From Metapseudomonas boanensis (GTDB lineage Bacteria > Pseudomonadota > Gammaproteobacteria > Pseudomonadales > Pseudomonadaceae), in the NCBI RefSeq assembly GCF_018704125.1, contig NZ_JAGTIS010000007.1, forward strand, positions 124,001-188,000: 64,000 nucleotides of DNA, written 5' to 3'. Every line of letters starts with the position of its first letter. Position 1 is the first letter of the stretch. Both the position numbers and the translations under genes were made by a program. The notes below the pieces were generated by a model. That model was not told where the DNA came from, did no database searches, and was given only the letters and a program-made list of their open reading frames with translations. Positions 1 to 7,304 of this stretch are shown here, piece by piece.

Positions 1-1
1 T

Positions 2-2374
2 CTGCTGGCGCAACTCCAGGCCGAAAACGCCCGGTTGATTGCGCTGCTGGAGTCCAACGGTATCGAGTGGCGTGTCCCTGTCGTCGCTGCCAAGCAGGCT
101 TCGCGCCCGGTAATCGAACCCGTAGCGCTAAGGCTGGCTACCGATGCAAAGCTGGAGCTCTTTAGGCGCCTGTTCCAGGGGCGAGCCGATGTCTTTCCGC
201 TGCGCTGGGAAAGCAAGACGGGCAAATCGGGGTACTCCCCGGCCTGCGCCAACGAGTGGCGTGTTGGCGTTTGCGAGAAGCCCCGGATCAAATGCGGCGA
301 GTGCCCCCATCGTCAGTTGATACCCCTGAGTGACCAGGTGTTGTACCGGCATCTGGCCGGTGAGATCGTCATTGGCGTCTATCCACTCATGCCGGATGAC
401 ACCTGCCACTTCCTAGCTGTGGACTTCGACGAGGCCGACTGGCGGGACGATGTCCGAGCCTTTGCACAGTCATGCCGAGAGTTGGAGGTGCCGGTTGCGG
501 TGGAAATTTCGCGCTCCGGTCATGGGGCACATGCTTGGATTTTCTTCGCGAGCTATGTACCCGCAGCCGATGCGAGACGCCTGGGTACCGCGATCATCAG
601 CCACACCTGCGAGCGCACCCGGCAGCTGGCCCTGACCTCCTATGATCGGCTTTTCCCGAATCAGGACAGCCTGCCGAAAGGCGGCTTCGGAAATCTGATT
701 GCCTTGCCATTGCAGAAGCAAGCGCGTGCGCGAAATGCCAGCGTGTTTGTCGACGAGGAGCTGGTTCCTTATCCCGACCAGTGGGCGTTCCTCGCGAGCG
801 TTCGGCCGATGCACCGCGACGACATCGAGCCCGCGATAGTCAGGGCCATTGGGCACCGCCATCCCCTGGATGTGATCGGTGACGATACTGAAGAGCGACA
901 GCCCTGGGAGCAGCAGGCGCCCAAGTCACGGAAGCTGACCTGTCCGCTGCCCGCCGCGTTGAATGTGACCTTGGCCAATCAGCTCTATTTCAACAAGTCC
1001 GAACTGCCCCAGCCGTTGGCCAATCAGCTCATCCGCTTGGCGGCGTTTCAAAATCCGGAGTTCTACAAGGCTCAGGCCATGCGCCTACCGGTGTGGAACA
1101 AGCCACGCGTGATTGGTTGTGCCGAGAATTTTCCTCAGCACATTGCACTGCCGCGTGGCTGCCTGGAGGCCGCCCAGGAATTGCTCCAGGAAAACGGTAT
1201 TGCCCTGGTGCTGCACGATGAGCGTTGCCGGGGTGAGCCCATCAATATCCGCTTTGCGGGTACGTTGCGGCCGGATCAGGAGACTGCCCTTGAGGCCGTG
1301 CTGGAGCATGACACCGGAATCCTGTGTGCGCCGACGGCCTTTGGTAAGACCGTGACGGCCGCTGCGCTGATTGCCAGGCGAGGCGTGAATACGCTGGTGC
1401 TGGTGCATCGCACTGAGCTGCTTCAGCAATGGAAGGAGCGCTTGCAGACTTTCCTGAGTGTTGAGAAAGGAATGATTGGCACCATCGGGGGAGGTAAAGC
1501 CAAACCGAGCGGGCTCATCGATGTCGCGGTGATGCAGTCGTTGTCGCGCCAGGGTGAAGTCAGTGAGCAGGTGAAACAGTACGGACAGATCATCGTCGAT
1601 GAGTGCCATCACCTGTCGGCCATTTCGTTCGAAGCCATCCTGAAGAGCTCCGCCGCCAAGTATGTGCTCGGACTGACCGCTACGCCGATGCGCCGGGATG
1701 GCCAGCAACCGATCATCTTCATGCAATGCGGGCCCATTCGGCACACGGCCTCGAGGCCGGCCGGTGCGCCGGTTGATCTGGTGGTCACGCCGCAGTGGTT
1801 GCGTCAGCCGATAGTGGTGGCCGAGAACGCTGGCATTCAGGAAGTCTTTCGACAGGTCGCTGACGATAACGAGCGAACAGACAGAATCATTGCGGCGGTC
1901 GAAGCGGCATTCAGGCAAGCTCGAAAAATCCTGGTGTTGACGGAGCGCACCGACCACCTGAGCGCTATCGAAGAACGGCTGGTTGGGCGGGTGGAAAATG
2001 TGTTTGCGCTGCATAGCCGGCTATCCAAGAAGCAGCGGACTGCGCTGATTGCTGAGCTGGAAGCGTTACCACCCGAGACCCCACGGGTACTCCTGGCTAC
2101 CGGCAAGCTGGTCGGTGAAGGTTTCGACCATCCGCCGTTGGATACCTTGATCCTGGCCATGCCGATTTCCTGGAAGGGCAACCTTCAGCAGTATGCCGGG
2201 CGACTGCACCGCGAGCATGCGAGCAAAACCGACGTACGCATTGTCGACTTCGTCGATGCCGGACATCCGGCGTTGTTGCGGATGTGGAACAAGCGTCAGG
2301 CCGGCTACCGGGCAATGGGCTATCGCCTCGCGGATCCGTCGAGTTCAATGGAGTTACTTGAGCCGTGCCAGTAG
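2..2374 (+). CDS. AEP-type primase / SF2 helicase (TOTE-like), 5' end cut
   Basis: The frame is open to the window edge, so the N-terminus is missing; the first in-window start is TTG at 35, but the upstream codons read as a coiled-coil (LLAQLQAENARL). Numbering from that TTG, residues about 38-260 form an archaeo-eukaryotic-primase-like domain: zinc-type cysteines (C80, C87, C90), the acidic pair VDFD (D130, D132), and the basic SRSGHGAHAW motif near 160. A superfamily-2 helicase follows, with Walker A APTAFGKT near 432-439, a DECH box (IIVDECHHL), the LTATPMRRD motif and motif VI QYAGRLHRE. This architecture matches the helicase-primase of the TOTE conflict systems. I infer a defence or DNA-repair role acting on DNA. 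A PLD-type protein follows on the same strand. No promoter is visible in the window. Confidence 0.82.
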   Translation: MLAQLQAENARLIALLESNGIEWRVPVVAAKQASRPVIEPVALRLATDAKLELFRRLFQGRADVFPLRWESKTGKSGYSPACANEWRVGVCEKPRIKCGECPHRQLIPLSDQVLYRHLAGEIVIGVYPLMPDDTCHFLAVDFDEADWRDDVRAFAQSCRELEVPVAVEISRSGHGAHAWIFFASYVPAADARRLGTAIISHTCERTRQLALTSYDRLFPNQDSLPKGGFGNLIALPLQKQARARNASVFVDEELVPYPDQWAFLASVRPMHRDDIEPAIVRAIGHRHPLDVIGDDTEERQPWEQQAPKSRKLTCPLPAALNVTLANQLYFNKSELPQPLANQLIRLAAFQNPEFYKAQAMRLPVWNKPRVIGCAENFPQHIALPRGCLEAAQELLQENGIALVLHDERCRGEPINIRFAGTLRPDQETALEAVLEHDTGILCAPTAFGKTVTAAALIARRGVNTLVLVHRTELLQQWKERLQTFLSVEKGMIGTIGGGKAKPSGLIDVAVMQSLSRQGEVSEQVKQYGQIIVDECHHLSAISFEAILKSSAAKYVLGLTATPMRRDGQQPIIFMQCGPIRHTASRPAGAPVDLVVTPQWLRQPIVVAENAGIQEVFRQVADDNERTDRIIAAVEAAFRQARKILVLTERTDHLSAIEERLVGRVENVFALHSRLSKKQRTALIAELEALPPETPRVLLATGKLVGEGFDHPPLDTLILAMPISWKGNLQQYAGRLHREHASKTDVRIVDFVDAGHPALLRMWNKRQAGYRAMGYRLADPSSSMELLEPCQ

Positions 2375-2450
2375 CCAAGGTTGGGCTACCTGCCCCGCAA
2401 TCGTGGGAGTCTCGTACAGGCAGGCTGTAGGGAGGGGTGCCGCGACTTGC

Positions 2451-2488
2451 CTATAATCGCTCTATAGTCACTCTATAATCCCCTATAG
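2451..2488. repeat. Interdigitated CTATAATC/CTATAG repeats
   Basis: CTATAATC occurs at 2451-2458 and 2473-2480, and CTATAG at 2462-2467 and 2483-2488, so each motif recurs two helical turns later. Both CTATAATC copies contain a perfect TATAAT -10 hexamer, but neither has a good -35 at 17 bp. The block lies in the 334-bp gap between the helicase and PLD genes and could be a promoter/operator for the latter. No ORF is supported in this gap. Confidence 0.4.
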
Positions 2489-2655
2489 ACCTGAAATCAG
2501 GCGGGAATGAACTGAAACCCTGTCCGGCCTTGGCTGTGCGGCTTTCGAAGCTAATCATCCAGGTCGGTGGAGGCAGTACGACCACGAGGTTCTGATTGAT
2601 GGTTTGAGCAGGCTAGCGGAAAAGCGAACCCTATAGGCATATTAGTGCTTCCATG

Positions 2656-2677
2656 AGCCGGCTAACGCCGGCTTTTC
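2656..2677 (+). terminator. Hairpin with T-run upstream of the PLD gene
   Basis: A 7-bp perfect stem AGCCGGC/GCCGGCT with loop TAAC is followed by TTTT. It lies about 30 bp upstream of the PLD-gene start, after its probable promoter block, so it may terminate the helicase transcript or act as an attenuator-like leader hairpin. Confidence 0.5.
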
Positions 2678-2708
2678 TCTGGCGCCTCAATCCGGAAAAG
2701 GATTTCTG

Positions 2709-3902
2709 ATGGAGCTTATTTTTCTGCCCCACCAGGCCGATCAAAAAAGCCTGAAAAGCTACTACCATCGAGCCATCGCCGAATCCAAGGAGCTGTACAT
2801 CGTCAGCGCATACCTGACGAACTGGGATATCGAGGAAAAACTCGGAACCCATTGTGAAGAGTTCATGATGGTGGTGGGTGAGGACTTTGGCCTTACTCGT
2901 AAGGCCGCTTGCGAAAGCGTCCTGAAGTGGCTCCCCATTCGGTACAAAACGCAGCTCTTCGCCGCAGAGGGTATTCAGGGATTCCATCCCAAGGCGATGT
3001 TCTGGAGAGAGACTGACGGCAAGTGCTACGCCTTGATCGGTTCTTCCAATCTCTCGGTGGCTGCCTTTTCCGACAACCACGAAATCAATGGCTTCACCGC
3101 CATTTCGGAGGAGTCTTTCCAGCAGGCCAAAGCTTGGGTTCTGGGGTTGGAGCCGCCGCAGTCGGCCGTTGTTGATACCAAGTGGCTAGAAGGCTATGTA
3201 GAGGCCGCTCGCCAACCCAAGCCAAGCAAGAAGGGTACGAACGGAGCAGCAGGTGAGAATGATGATGGCGGTAGCTATGCCGTCGAATATGTCCTCCCGC
3301 TCCCGACCGACCTGGAGATGCTGGATAGCATCCTTCGTGCTCGTCGAACTGCTATGAGAGCCTTCAAGGCGAATAGGGACGATCTGGAGAAGCTATTTAG
3401 GGATGCTGCTGGTGCTGCAAGGTGGAGCCCGAACAAAAATCTGGCCTTCTACGACAGCCTCCGCGAACTCTGGTCGATGGATGGGGGAAGTCGCTTCCAG
3501 GCTAAGGGATGGGAGATCAAGGGCAAGCACGGCGATCACAGGGAGCTTTCCAGGAGCCTAGTTCGTGTTTTGGATGCTCCAGGAGTAGAACGGGACTTGG
3601 TGGTTGTTCGAGAGATCAACAGGATGAGTGATATCGTCCTCGAGACTCGAGGATCTTTGTTTACTGAGATGCTCTGCCAGTTCTTCCCGAGTGTTTACCA
3701 TGTGGCAAACAGCCCCATCAAAGGCTGGTTGAGGGCAAGCGGCCTTGTACGTCCTAGGGGGCTTTCCGAGGGAGACAAGTACATCTATGCAGCTAGGCAC
3801 CTCCGCACGGCTCTCAGGCGAACCAAGGGCTACCCTGCTAAAAATTTAGCCGAACTAGATGCTCTGCTTTGGTATGCGGAAGACGCCAGGGCAAACGGAT
3901 AG
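2709..3902 (+). CDS. Phospholipase D-like nuclease-domain protein
   Basis: A 397-residue protein whose ATG follows the ribosome-binding sequence AAAAGGA. The N-terminal ~150 residues look like a PLD/HKD fold: H93-P-K95, D103 and then G-S-S-N (111-114), the H-x-K...D...GSxN signature used by PLD nucleases such as NgoFVII and helicase-associated HKD nucleases. Residues about 180-200 are a polar glycine/asparagine-rich linker. The C-terminal half (about 200-397) is not recognised. Only one HKD motif is visible, so the enzyme would act as a dimer, as is usual for single-motif members. It follows the primase-helicase gene on the same strand, which suggests a two-gene module combining DNA unwinding or priming with cleavage. 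The functional link is inferred. No signal peptide is seen, so it should be cytoplasmic. Confidence 0.75.
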   Translation: MELIFLPHQADQKSLKSYYHRAIAESKELYIVSAYLTNWDIEEKLGTHCEEFMMVVGEDFGLTRKAACESVLKWLPIRYKTQLFAAEGIQGFHPKAMFWRETDGKCYALIGSSNLSVAAFSDNHEINGFTAISEESFQQAKAWVLGLEPPQSAVVDTKWLEGYVEAARQPKPSKKGTNGAAGENDDGGSYAVEYVLPLPTDLEMLDSILRARRTAMRAFKANRDDLEKLFRDAAGAARWSPNKNLAFYDSLRELWSMDGGSRFQAKGWEIKGKHGDHRELSRSLVRVLDAPGVERDLVVVREINRMSDIVLETRGSLFTEMLCQFFPSVYHVANSPIKGWLRASGLVRPRGLSEGDKYIYAARHLRTALRRTKGYPAKNLAELDALLWYAEDARANG

Positions 3903-3973
3903 AGCCAATCTGTCTGGCTCAGCGTGACCTGAAGGTAGCGACATGTCCGGCCTGTAGTACCTGATTTGTGGGC

Positions 3974-4130
3974 TGTGCGGAAAATGCCATTAATTGCGGT
4001 CATTTCGGCGGAAAATGCCACTTTATGTGGCTCAATCATGCCAGTAATCGTGCCCATTTCGCCCGTAAGTCATTGATATTTATAGAGCGGTGAATGACAC
4101 GTTTATCGCCCGTCGACATGATGTGTGAAC
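3974..4130. repeat. Short repeated motifs resembling an IS end
   Basis: The 13-mer GCGGAAAATGCCA occurs exactly at 3977-3989 and 4008-4020, and related CATTTCGGCGG/CATTTCGCCCG and GCGGTGAATGACA words follow. Multiple spaced repeats starting with TGTGCGGAAAATG resemble the terminal transposase-binding sites of IS21-family elements in Pseudomonas. No transposase gene accompanies them, so this would be an orphan end. The family assignment is from memory of the motif and is uncertain. Confidence 0.4.
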
Positions 4131-4184
4131 GGGCATATTAATTGTCGCGTTTGAGCGGAATTAATGTCGCGATCCAGCTCCAAG

Positions 4185-4212
4185 CCCCGGCCTCTGTGCC
4201 GGGGTTTTTCTT
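4185..4212 (+). terminator. Rho-independent terminator
   Basis: Stem CCCCGG/CCGGGG (4185-4190 with 4199-4204) with an 8-nt loop is followed by TTTTTCTTTT. It is a strong terminator on the + strand, about 280 bp after the PLD gene and beyond the IS-end-like repeats. Confidence 0.75.
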
Positions 4213-4350
4213 TTGGATCAGCAAGCCGCCGTGCTGCCCTGCCCGTTCGATCTAGGGGCGTCGAATCCACTGTCAGGTTGGCTCGCAGGGCCGATGGGCG
4301 GAGCGTTTGAACATCGTTGCGGGTTCATCGGAAGTGACGCCATGCTCAGT

Positions 4351-4422
4351 AGGCAGGTAGGCAGGTAGGCAGGTAGGCAGGTAGGCAGGTAGGCAGGTAG
4401 GCAGGTAGGCAGGTAGGCAGGT
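4351..4422. repeat. Nine exact copies of an 8-bp tandem repeat
   Basis: The unit AGGCAGGT is repeated nine times without a mismatch over 72 bp. Because 8 is not a multiple of 3, changes in copy number would shift any overlapping frame. On the minus strand it would read as LPTCLPAY repeats, but no credible gene surrounds it. Perfect arrays of this kind usually arise by recent slipped-strand expansion. Confidence 0.95.
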
Positions 4423-5035
4423 GTCGATGGGCGTTGAGTCGGGATTGACCGCTGCCCCGCTCGTCCCCCAGCGCATATTCGGGAATGCTTTCATTGTGTC
4501 GCTCTGCATGATCGAGCCGTGTTTTGCCGTTCGTTATTCTGTTGGGTACTCGCCTGGTGCATGCAGTCCGCAGGATACGCTCGTCTTGAAACTGTTGAGC
4601 TGCAAGTTGACCTAGGACACTGGCTTTGCGCCCGATCCTTTTGGCCACAACCTTTCCATCTGCAAAGCGATGATTCGCCGAACCAGGCATGTCGGGGAAT
4701 GGCTGGCTGGCGGGTTTCACTTCGGCAGCGTTGCGTACAGTCGGGGGATACCTTCCTGTTCTTCGGCCTGTTTCGTACAGTTGCACAAACACAAAGCGGC
4801 TGGTGATTCAATCCACATAACGCCCTGCGCCACCTGATCAGGGGCTGGCTGCAGATTGCCGAGATACTAAAGGTGGATGCTCTTGATCCGATGGTTCTGC
4901 CTTGGGCTCGCTGCCCCCCAAATTTCTCCTTTGGCCCTGACCCGTCGAATACGCTGTCCTGGCAACCAAGCGCCTGAACCTAGGGGCGCATAGAGTGAGA
5001 TCCCTGGCAACGGAGTGTTCTACGGGTTCAATGAG

Positions 5036-5057
5036 TGCCTGCAGTCGACTGCAGGCA
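5036..5057. repeat. 22-bp perfect palindrome
   Basis: The half-site TGCCTGCAGTC is followed immediately by its exact reverse complement with no spacer (5036-5046 / 5047-5057). It could be a dimeric protein-binding site or a recombination remnant. There is no T-run, so it is not a terminator. Confidence 0.6.
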
Positions 5058-5317
5058 TGAGCGCCTTCAGAATGCGTGGGTCACCCGCGGCCAGGCCAAT
5101 CCCATCTGAGCTATCACACGGATCTGGACCGGTGGGCACTCGACAGTGCGTCTTACCTTCTGCGGAGCGCCGCCCGGAGTAGGACTTGTCCTGGATGTCT
5201 GCGCCATTCCTGAAGCGCTGTGTTGGCTTGAGGCCGTGCCGCGAGGGCGTCGCACCAAGCGATTAACCTTTGCCTGCGATACACGCTTTGCCGCGAGCTA
5301 GGGAAGGCCTCTAAAAA

Positions 5318-5358
5318 GGTAACGAAGTGTGGCCTTGTGGGCAGGGAGGAGTGTTACC
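5318..5358. promoter_or_regulatory. Inverted GGTAAC/GTTACC, possible activator site
   Basis: GGTAAC at 5318-5323 is inverted as GTTACC at 5353-5358. The pair is about 140-180 bp upstream of the predicted sRNA start, the usual distance for a sigma-54 enhancer-binding protein. The GTAAC/GTTAC half-sites fit what I recall of CbrB sites upstream of crcZ-type genes. The half-site spacing here is wider than a single dimer site, so the assignment is tentative. Confidence 0.35.
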
Positions 5359-5473
5359 GGTCATGTGTATCAGGATGTGAGTCCGGGTTGAAAGGGAACA
5401 ATAATGGGCTACTGAGGGGGTGGTGTTCGATCTGAATTTTTATAAGCTATTGATTTGTAAGGTTTTTATATAA

Positions 5474-5490
5474 TTGGCATGGCAAATGCT
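5474..5490 (+). promoter_or_regulatory. Sigma-54 (-24/-12) promoter
   Basis: TTGGCAT at 5474-5480 and ATGCT at 5486-5490 place GG (5476-5477) and GC (5488-5489) exactly 10 nt apart, the hallmark of an RpoN promoter. Only one base in each core differs from TGGCAC and TTGCT. Counting 12 nt from the GC puts the start near 5500, where the transcript would begin GCACAACAA. This is how CrcZ-family RNAs begin. Confidence 0.75.
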
Positions 5491-5499
5491 TTATTGCTG

Positions 5500-5855
5500 G
5501 CACAACAAAAACAAGAAAGCTGCAAAAAAGAAGATATCTCGACTCTGACACAACAAAAACAACAGGGCAGAGGAGAAGCAAACAGATCTTTTTGGAGAAG
5601 GTGTTCGGCTCCGGGCTCTCCCCGGCGAACTGGTCCACAGAATAAGACTACTTGAAAGTAGCTCAGGTATCAGTCGGCTCACAGCGTGACAGTTGCAAGA
5701 TCGGCGTCCAAAAAAATATGTTTGCCCTGGATCCATTATGGGATCCGACAACTGCTAGTTTGAAATAAAGATCGCTAACAACAACAACAAGTCGATCAAG
5801 AAGAAGAACAAAGCACCAAAAAAAAATTTGAGGGGAGCCCAGGCTCCCCTCAGTG
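5500..5855 (+). ncRNA. CrcZ/CrcY/CrcX-like Hfq-Crc-sequestering sRNA
   Basis: A roughly 350-nt region with no gene, driven by the sigma-54 promoter just upstream and ending in a strong hairpin at 5830-5851. It carries many A-rich Hfq-distal-face (AAnAAnAA / 'CA') motifs: AACAAAAACAAGAA (5504), AAAAAAGAAGA (about 5524), AACAAAAACAACA (about 5551), AACAACAACAACAA (about 5777), AAGAAGAAGAACAAA (about 5798) and a final A9 run. CrcZ-type RNAs in Pseudomonas are 350-410 nt, transcribed by RpoN under CbrAB control, and titrate Hfq/Crc away from catabolic mRNAs. Size, start sequence, motif number and promoter type all fit. Which family member it is cannot be decided here, and the location beside plsC is unexpected. 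Confidence 0.72.
5830..5851 (+). terminator. 3' hairpin of the CrcZ-like sRNA
   Basis: Nine-base-pair stem GAGGGGAGC/GCTCCCCTC with loop CCAG, preceded by a nine-A run and TTT. The downstream T-run is weak (AGTGCTTTCC), but the stem is strong and coincides with the end of the A-rich motif region. Confidence 0.65.
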
Positions 5856-5998
5856 CTTTCCGGGATTCTGACTTCCTTCCCTTTCTCTCTGGTTCCAAAG
5901 CCGGGTTCACCGGACGCGGCAGTTGTCCAGGTGGATTTACCGCTTACCGACTTCCAAGCTTTGCCTGACCTACCTCGTCGTTCCAAGCCCCATTTGTG

Positions 5999-6187
5999 GA
6001 TACCCCAATATGGATGGCCACTATGTTGGAAGCTTTTAACGTCGTCCATGAGTCCGTTATGCATGCGTGAGCGATCGGGAGAGGGATTGCTCTGGTATCC
6101 GAAAAGTGGTCGACCGAAGACGTGCAAAGTGCCCTGGTGCTCCCTGCATGCCTTAAGCTGCTTTCTTGTGACGGGTGGAGGAGATGA
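5999..6187 (+). pseudogene. Possible LysR-type regulator C-terminal remnant
   Basis: In one frame the sequence reads DTPIWMATMLEAFNVVHESV, an in-frame stop at 6068-6070, then AIGRGIALVSEKWSTEDVQS and ALVLPACLKLL. The second part resembles the effector-domain motif of LysR regulators (AI-x-G-x-GIAL...D-LQ-G-x-LV-x-P). There is no start or DNA-binding domain. If real, it is a decayed gene tail; the match is short and I hold it loosely. Confidence 0.25.
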
Positions 6188-6189
6188 GG

Positions 6190-6381
6190 ATGGACGAACA
6201 GCCTAAGTCAGGTGCTGTGACCGACGAGGAGATTAGCGCCTTCATGCTGCGGCAGTTGCGGTCAGGCAGAGTCAAGCCTGCGGTTATGGTCGTCCTGACC
6301 GAGAAGGCTTTCCCCGAGGTGAGCAGGGAGCGAATCATCCAGTGCTTCAACGCCCTGGATTCGACCTACCTGAAGGGATGA
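6190..6381 (+). CDS. Small hypothetical protein (63 aa)
   Basis: The ATG at 6190 follows a near-perfect ribosome-binding sequence GGAGGAG six bases upstream, which favours it over the GTG at 6175 and the ATG at 6184. The product is an acidic/basic mixed soluble peptide (MDEQPKSGAVTDEEISAF...) with helix-like periodicity and no signal, membrane segment or motif that I recognise. It sits alone between the sRNA/remnant region and plsC, which faces it. It may be the last gene of the accessory region. Function unknown. Confidence 0.45.
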   Translation: MDEQPKSGAVTDEEISAFMLRQLRSGRVKPAVMVVLTEKAFPEVSRERIIQCFNALDSTYLKG

Positions 6382-6497
6382 CGTCATGGGCCTGCGGAAA
6401 AGTTTTATGCACTTTTCCGTCAAACCCGTGCCTTTTAAATTTATTCAATAAAATCAATAGAATGTAATGCTGAATGGCACTCACGCCAATTTTTTGT

Positions 6498-7289
6498 TCA
6501 CAGCTTATCCACAGAATCACGCGGAACGCTTGGATTGCTCGAGCCAGGTAGATCCGCGAAGCCTTCGATCTGTTTCTGGGTCTGCTCAACCCAGGCATAC
6601 GCCCGGTCGTTGAGTTCGGCGATGGACCGAGGGCCTTCTCCTTCGGCGTACATTGGCGGGCCGATGACAACCTGGATGGTTCCAGGGTACTTGGCCCAGC
6701 CTTCCTTCGGCCAATAAGTTCCAGCGTTGTGCGCCACGGGCAATACGGGAAGGTTGGCATTAGCCGCGAGTGCTGCGCCGCCACGGGAGAATTTGCCCAT
6801 CTGGCCGGCGGGCACGCGGGTGCCTTCGGGGAATATCAGCACCCACGCGCCCTGCTTCAGGCGTTCGTCGCCCTGGCTAGCCAATTGCTTGAGTGCGGCT
6901 TTGGGGTTGCTGCGGTCAATGGCAATGGGCTTCATCAGCGCCATCGCCCAGCCGAAGAACGGCACGCGCAGAAGCTCGCGTTTGACGACCTGGCTAAGCG
7001 GTTCGAAGGCTCCAGAGAGATAGAAGGTCTCCCAAGTGCTCTGATGCTTAGCGAGGATCACGCACGGGCGCTCTGGGATGTTCTCCAGGCCCTTCACCTC
7101 ATAGCGGATACCGACCACAACCTTGGCCAGCCAGACTGCAGAGCGGCACCAGCGCCAGACGATGAAGCGGTAGCGCGCGTGGAACGGCAGGAATGGCGCG
7201 ATGAACAAGCTCAGCGTGCCCCAAATGCAGGCGCTCAACGACAGCAGCAGATAAAAGAGAACGGTTCTGATGGTCTGCACAGTCGTCAT
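6498..7289 (-). CDS. plsC: 1-acyl-sn-glycerol-3-phosphate acyltransferase
   Basis: Transfers an acyl group to lysophosphatidic acid to make phosphatidic acid, the precursor of membrane phospholipids, at the inner membrane. The 263-residue protein has an N-terminal hydrophobic anchor (about 8-35), the KHQSTWE catalytic block (H-x4-E, the form usual in this Pseudomonas subfamily) near residue 81, and the FPEGTR substrate motif near 152. It is the orthologue of the P. aeruginosa gene that follows gyrB. It lies 15 bp after gmhB on the same strand, so the two are probably cotranscribed. A second, unrelated-origin paralogue lies at 53976-54575. Confidence 0.93.
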   Translation of the reverse strand: MTTVQTIRTVLFYLLLSLSACIWGTLSLFIAPFLPFHARYRFIVWRWCRSAVWLAKVVVGIRYEVKGLENIPERPCVILAKHQSTWETFYLSGAFEPLSQVVKRELLRVPFFGWAMALMKPIAIDRSNPKAALKQLASQGDERLKQGAWVLIFPEGTRVPAGQMGKFSRGGAALAANANLPVLPVAHNAGTYWPKEGWAKYPGTIQVVIGPPMYAEGEGPRSIAELNDRAYAWVEQTQKQIEGFADLPGSSNPSVPRDSVDKL

Positions 7290-7304
7290 GGGAGCTAATT
7301 GACC

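Larger units (their letters stand above)
4214..5317. other. Gene-poor 1.1-kb stretch
   Basis: No reading frame here has both a plausible ribosome-binding site and protein-like composition; the open frames are short and rich in Cys, Arg, Ser and Pro. The stretch contains only an 8-bp tandem repeat and a 22-bp palindrome, listed separately. A run translating as ALRHLIRGWLQIAEILKV near 4830-4880 looks coding-like but has no start or intact context. This is probably degraded accessory DNA. Confidence 0.5.

Noticed and set aside
2500-2680. A retron-type structured RNA between the helicase and PLD genes
   Set aside because: No reverse-transcriptase gene is in the window, and no long paired a1/a2 ends are seen.
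4141-4212. A tRNA gene as integration target before the terminator
   Set aside because: No cloverleaf, T-loop GTTCGA or CCA end could be formed; only the terminator resembles those behind tRNA genes.
4351-4422. CRISPR-like repeat array
   Set aside because: The repeats are contiguous 8-mers with no spacers, and no cas genes are present.
4273-4509. A minus-strand frame encoding LPTCLPAY repeats
   Set aside because: The repeats are translation of the 8-bp tandem array; there is no ribosome-binding site or flanking coding signal.
5663-6127. A 154-codon minus-strand frame across the sRNA 3' end
   Set aside because: It crosses the strong hairpin and the A-rich motifs, contains Phe/Ile/Val runs from poly-A stretches, and lacks a ribosome-binding site.
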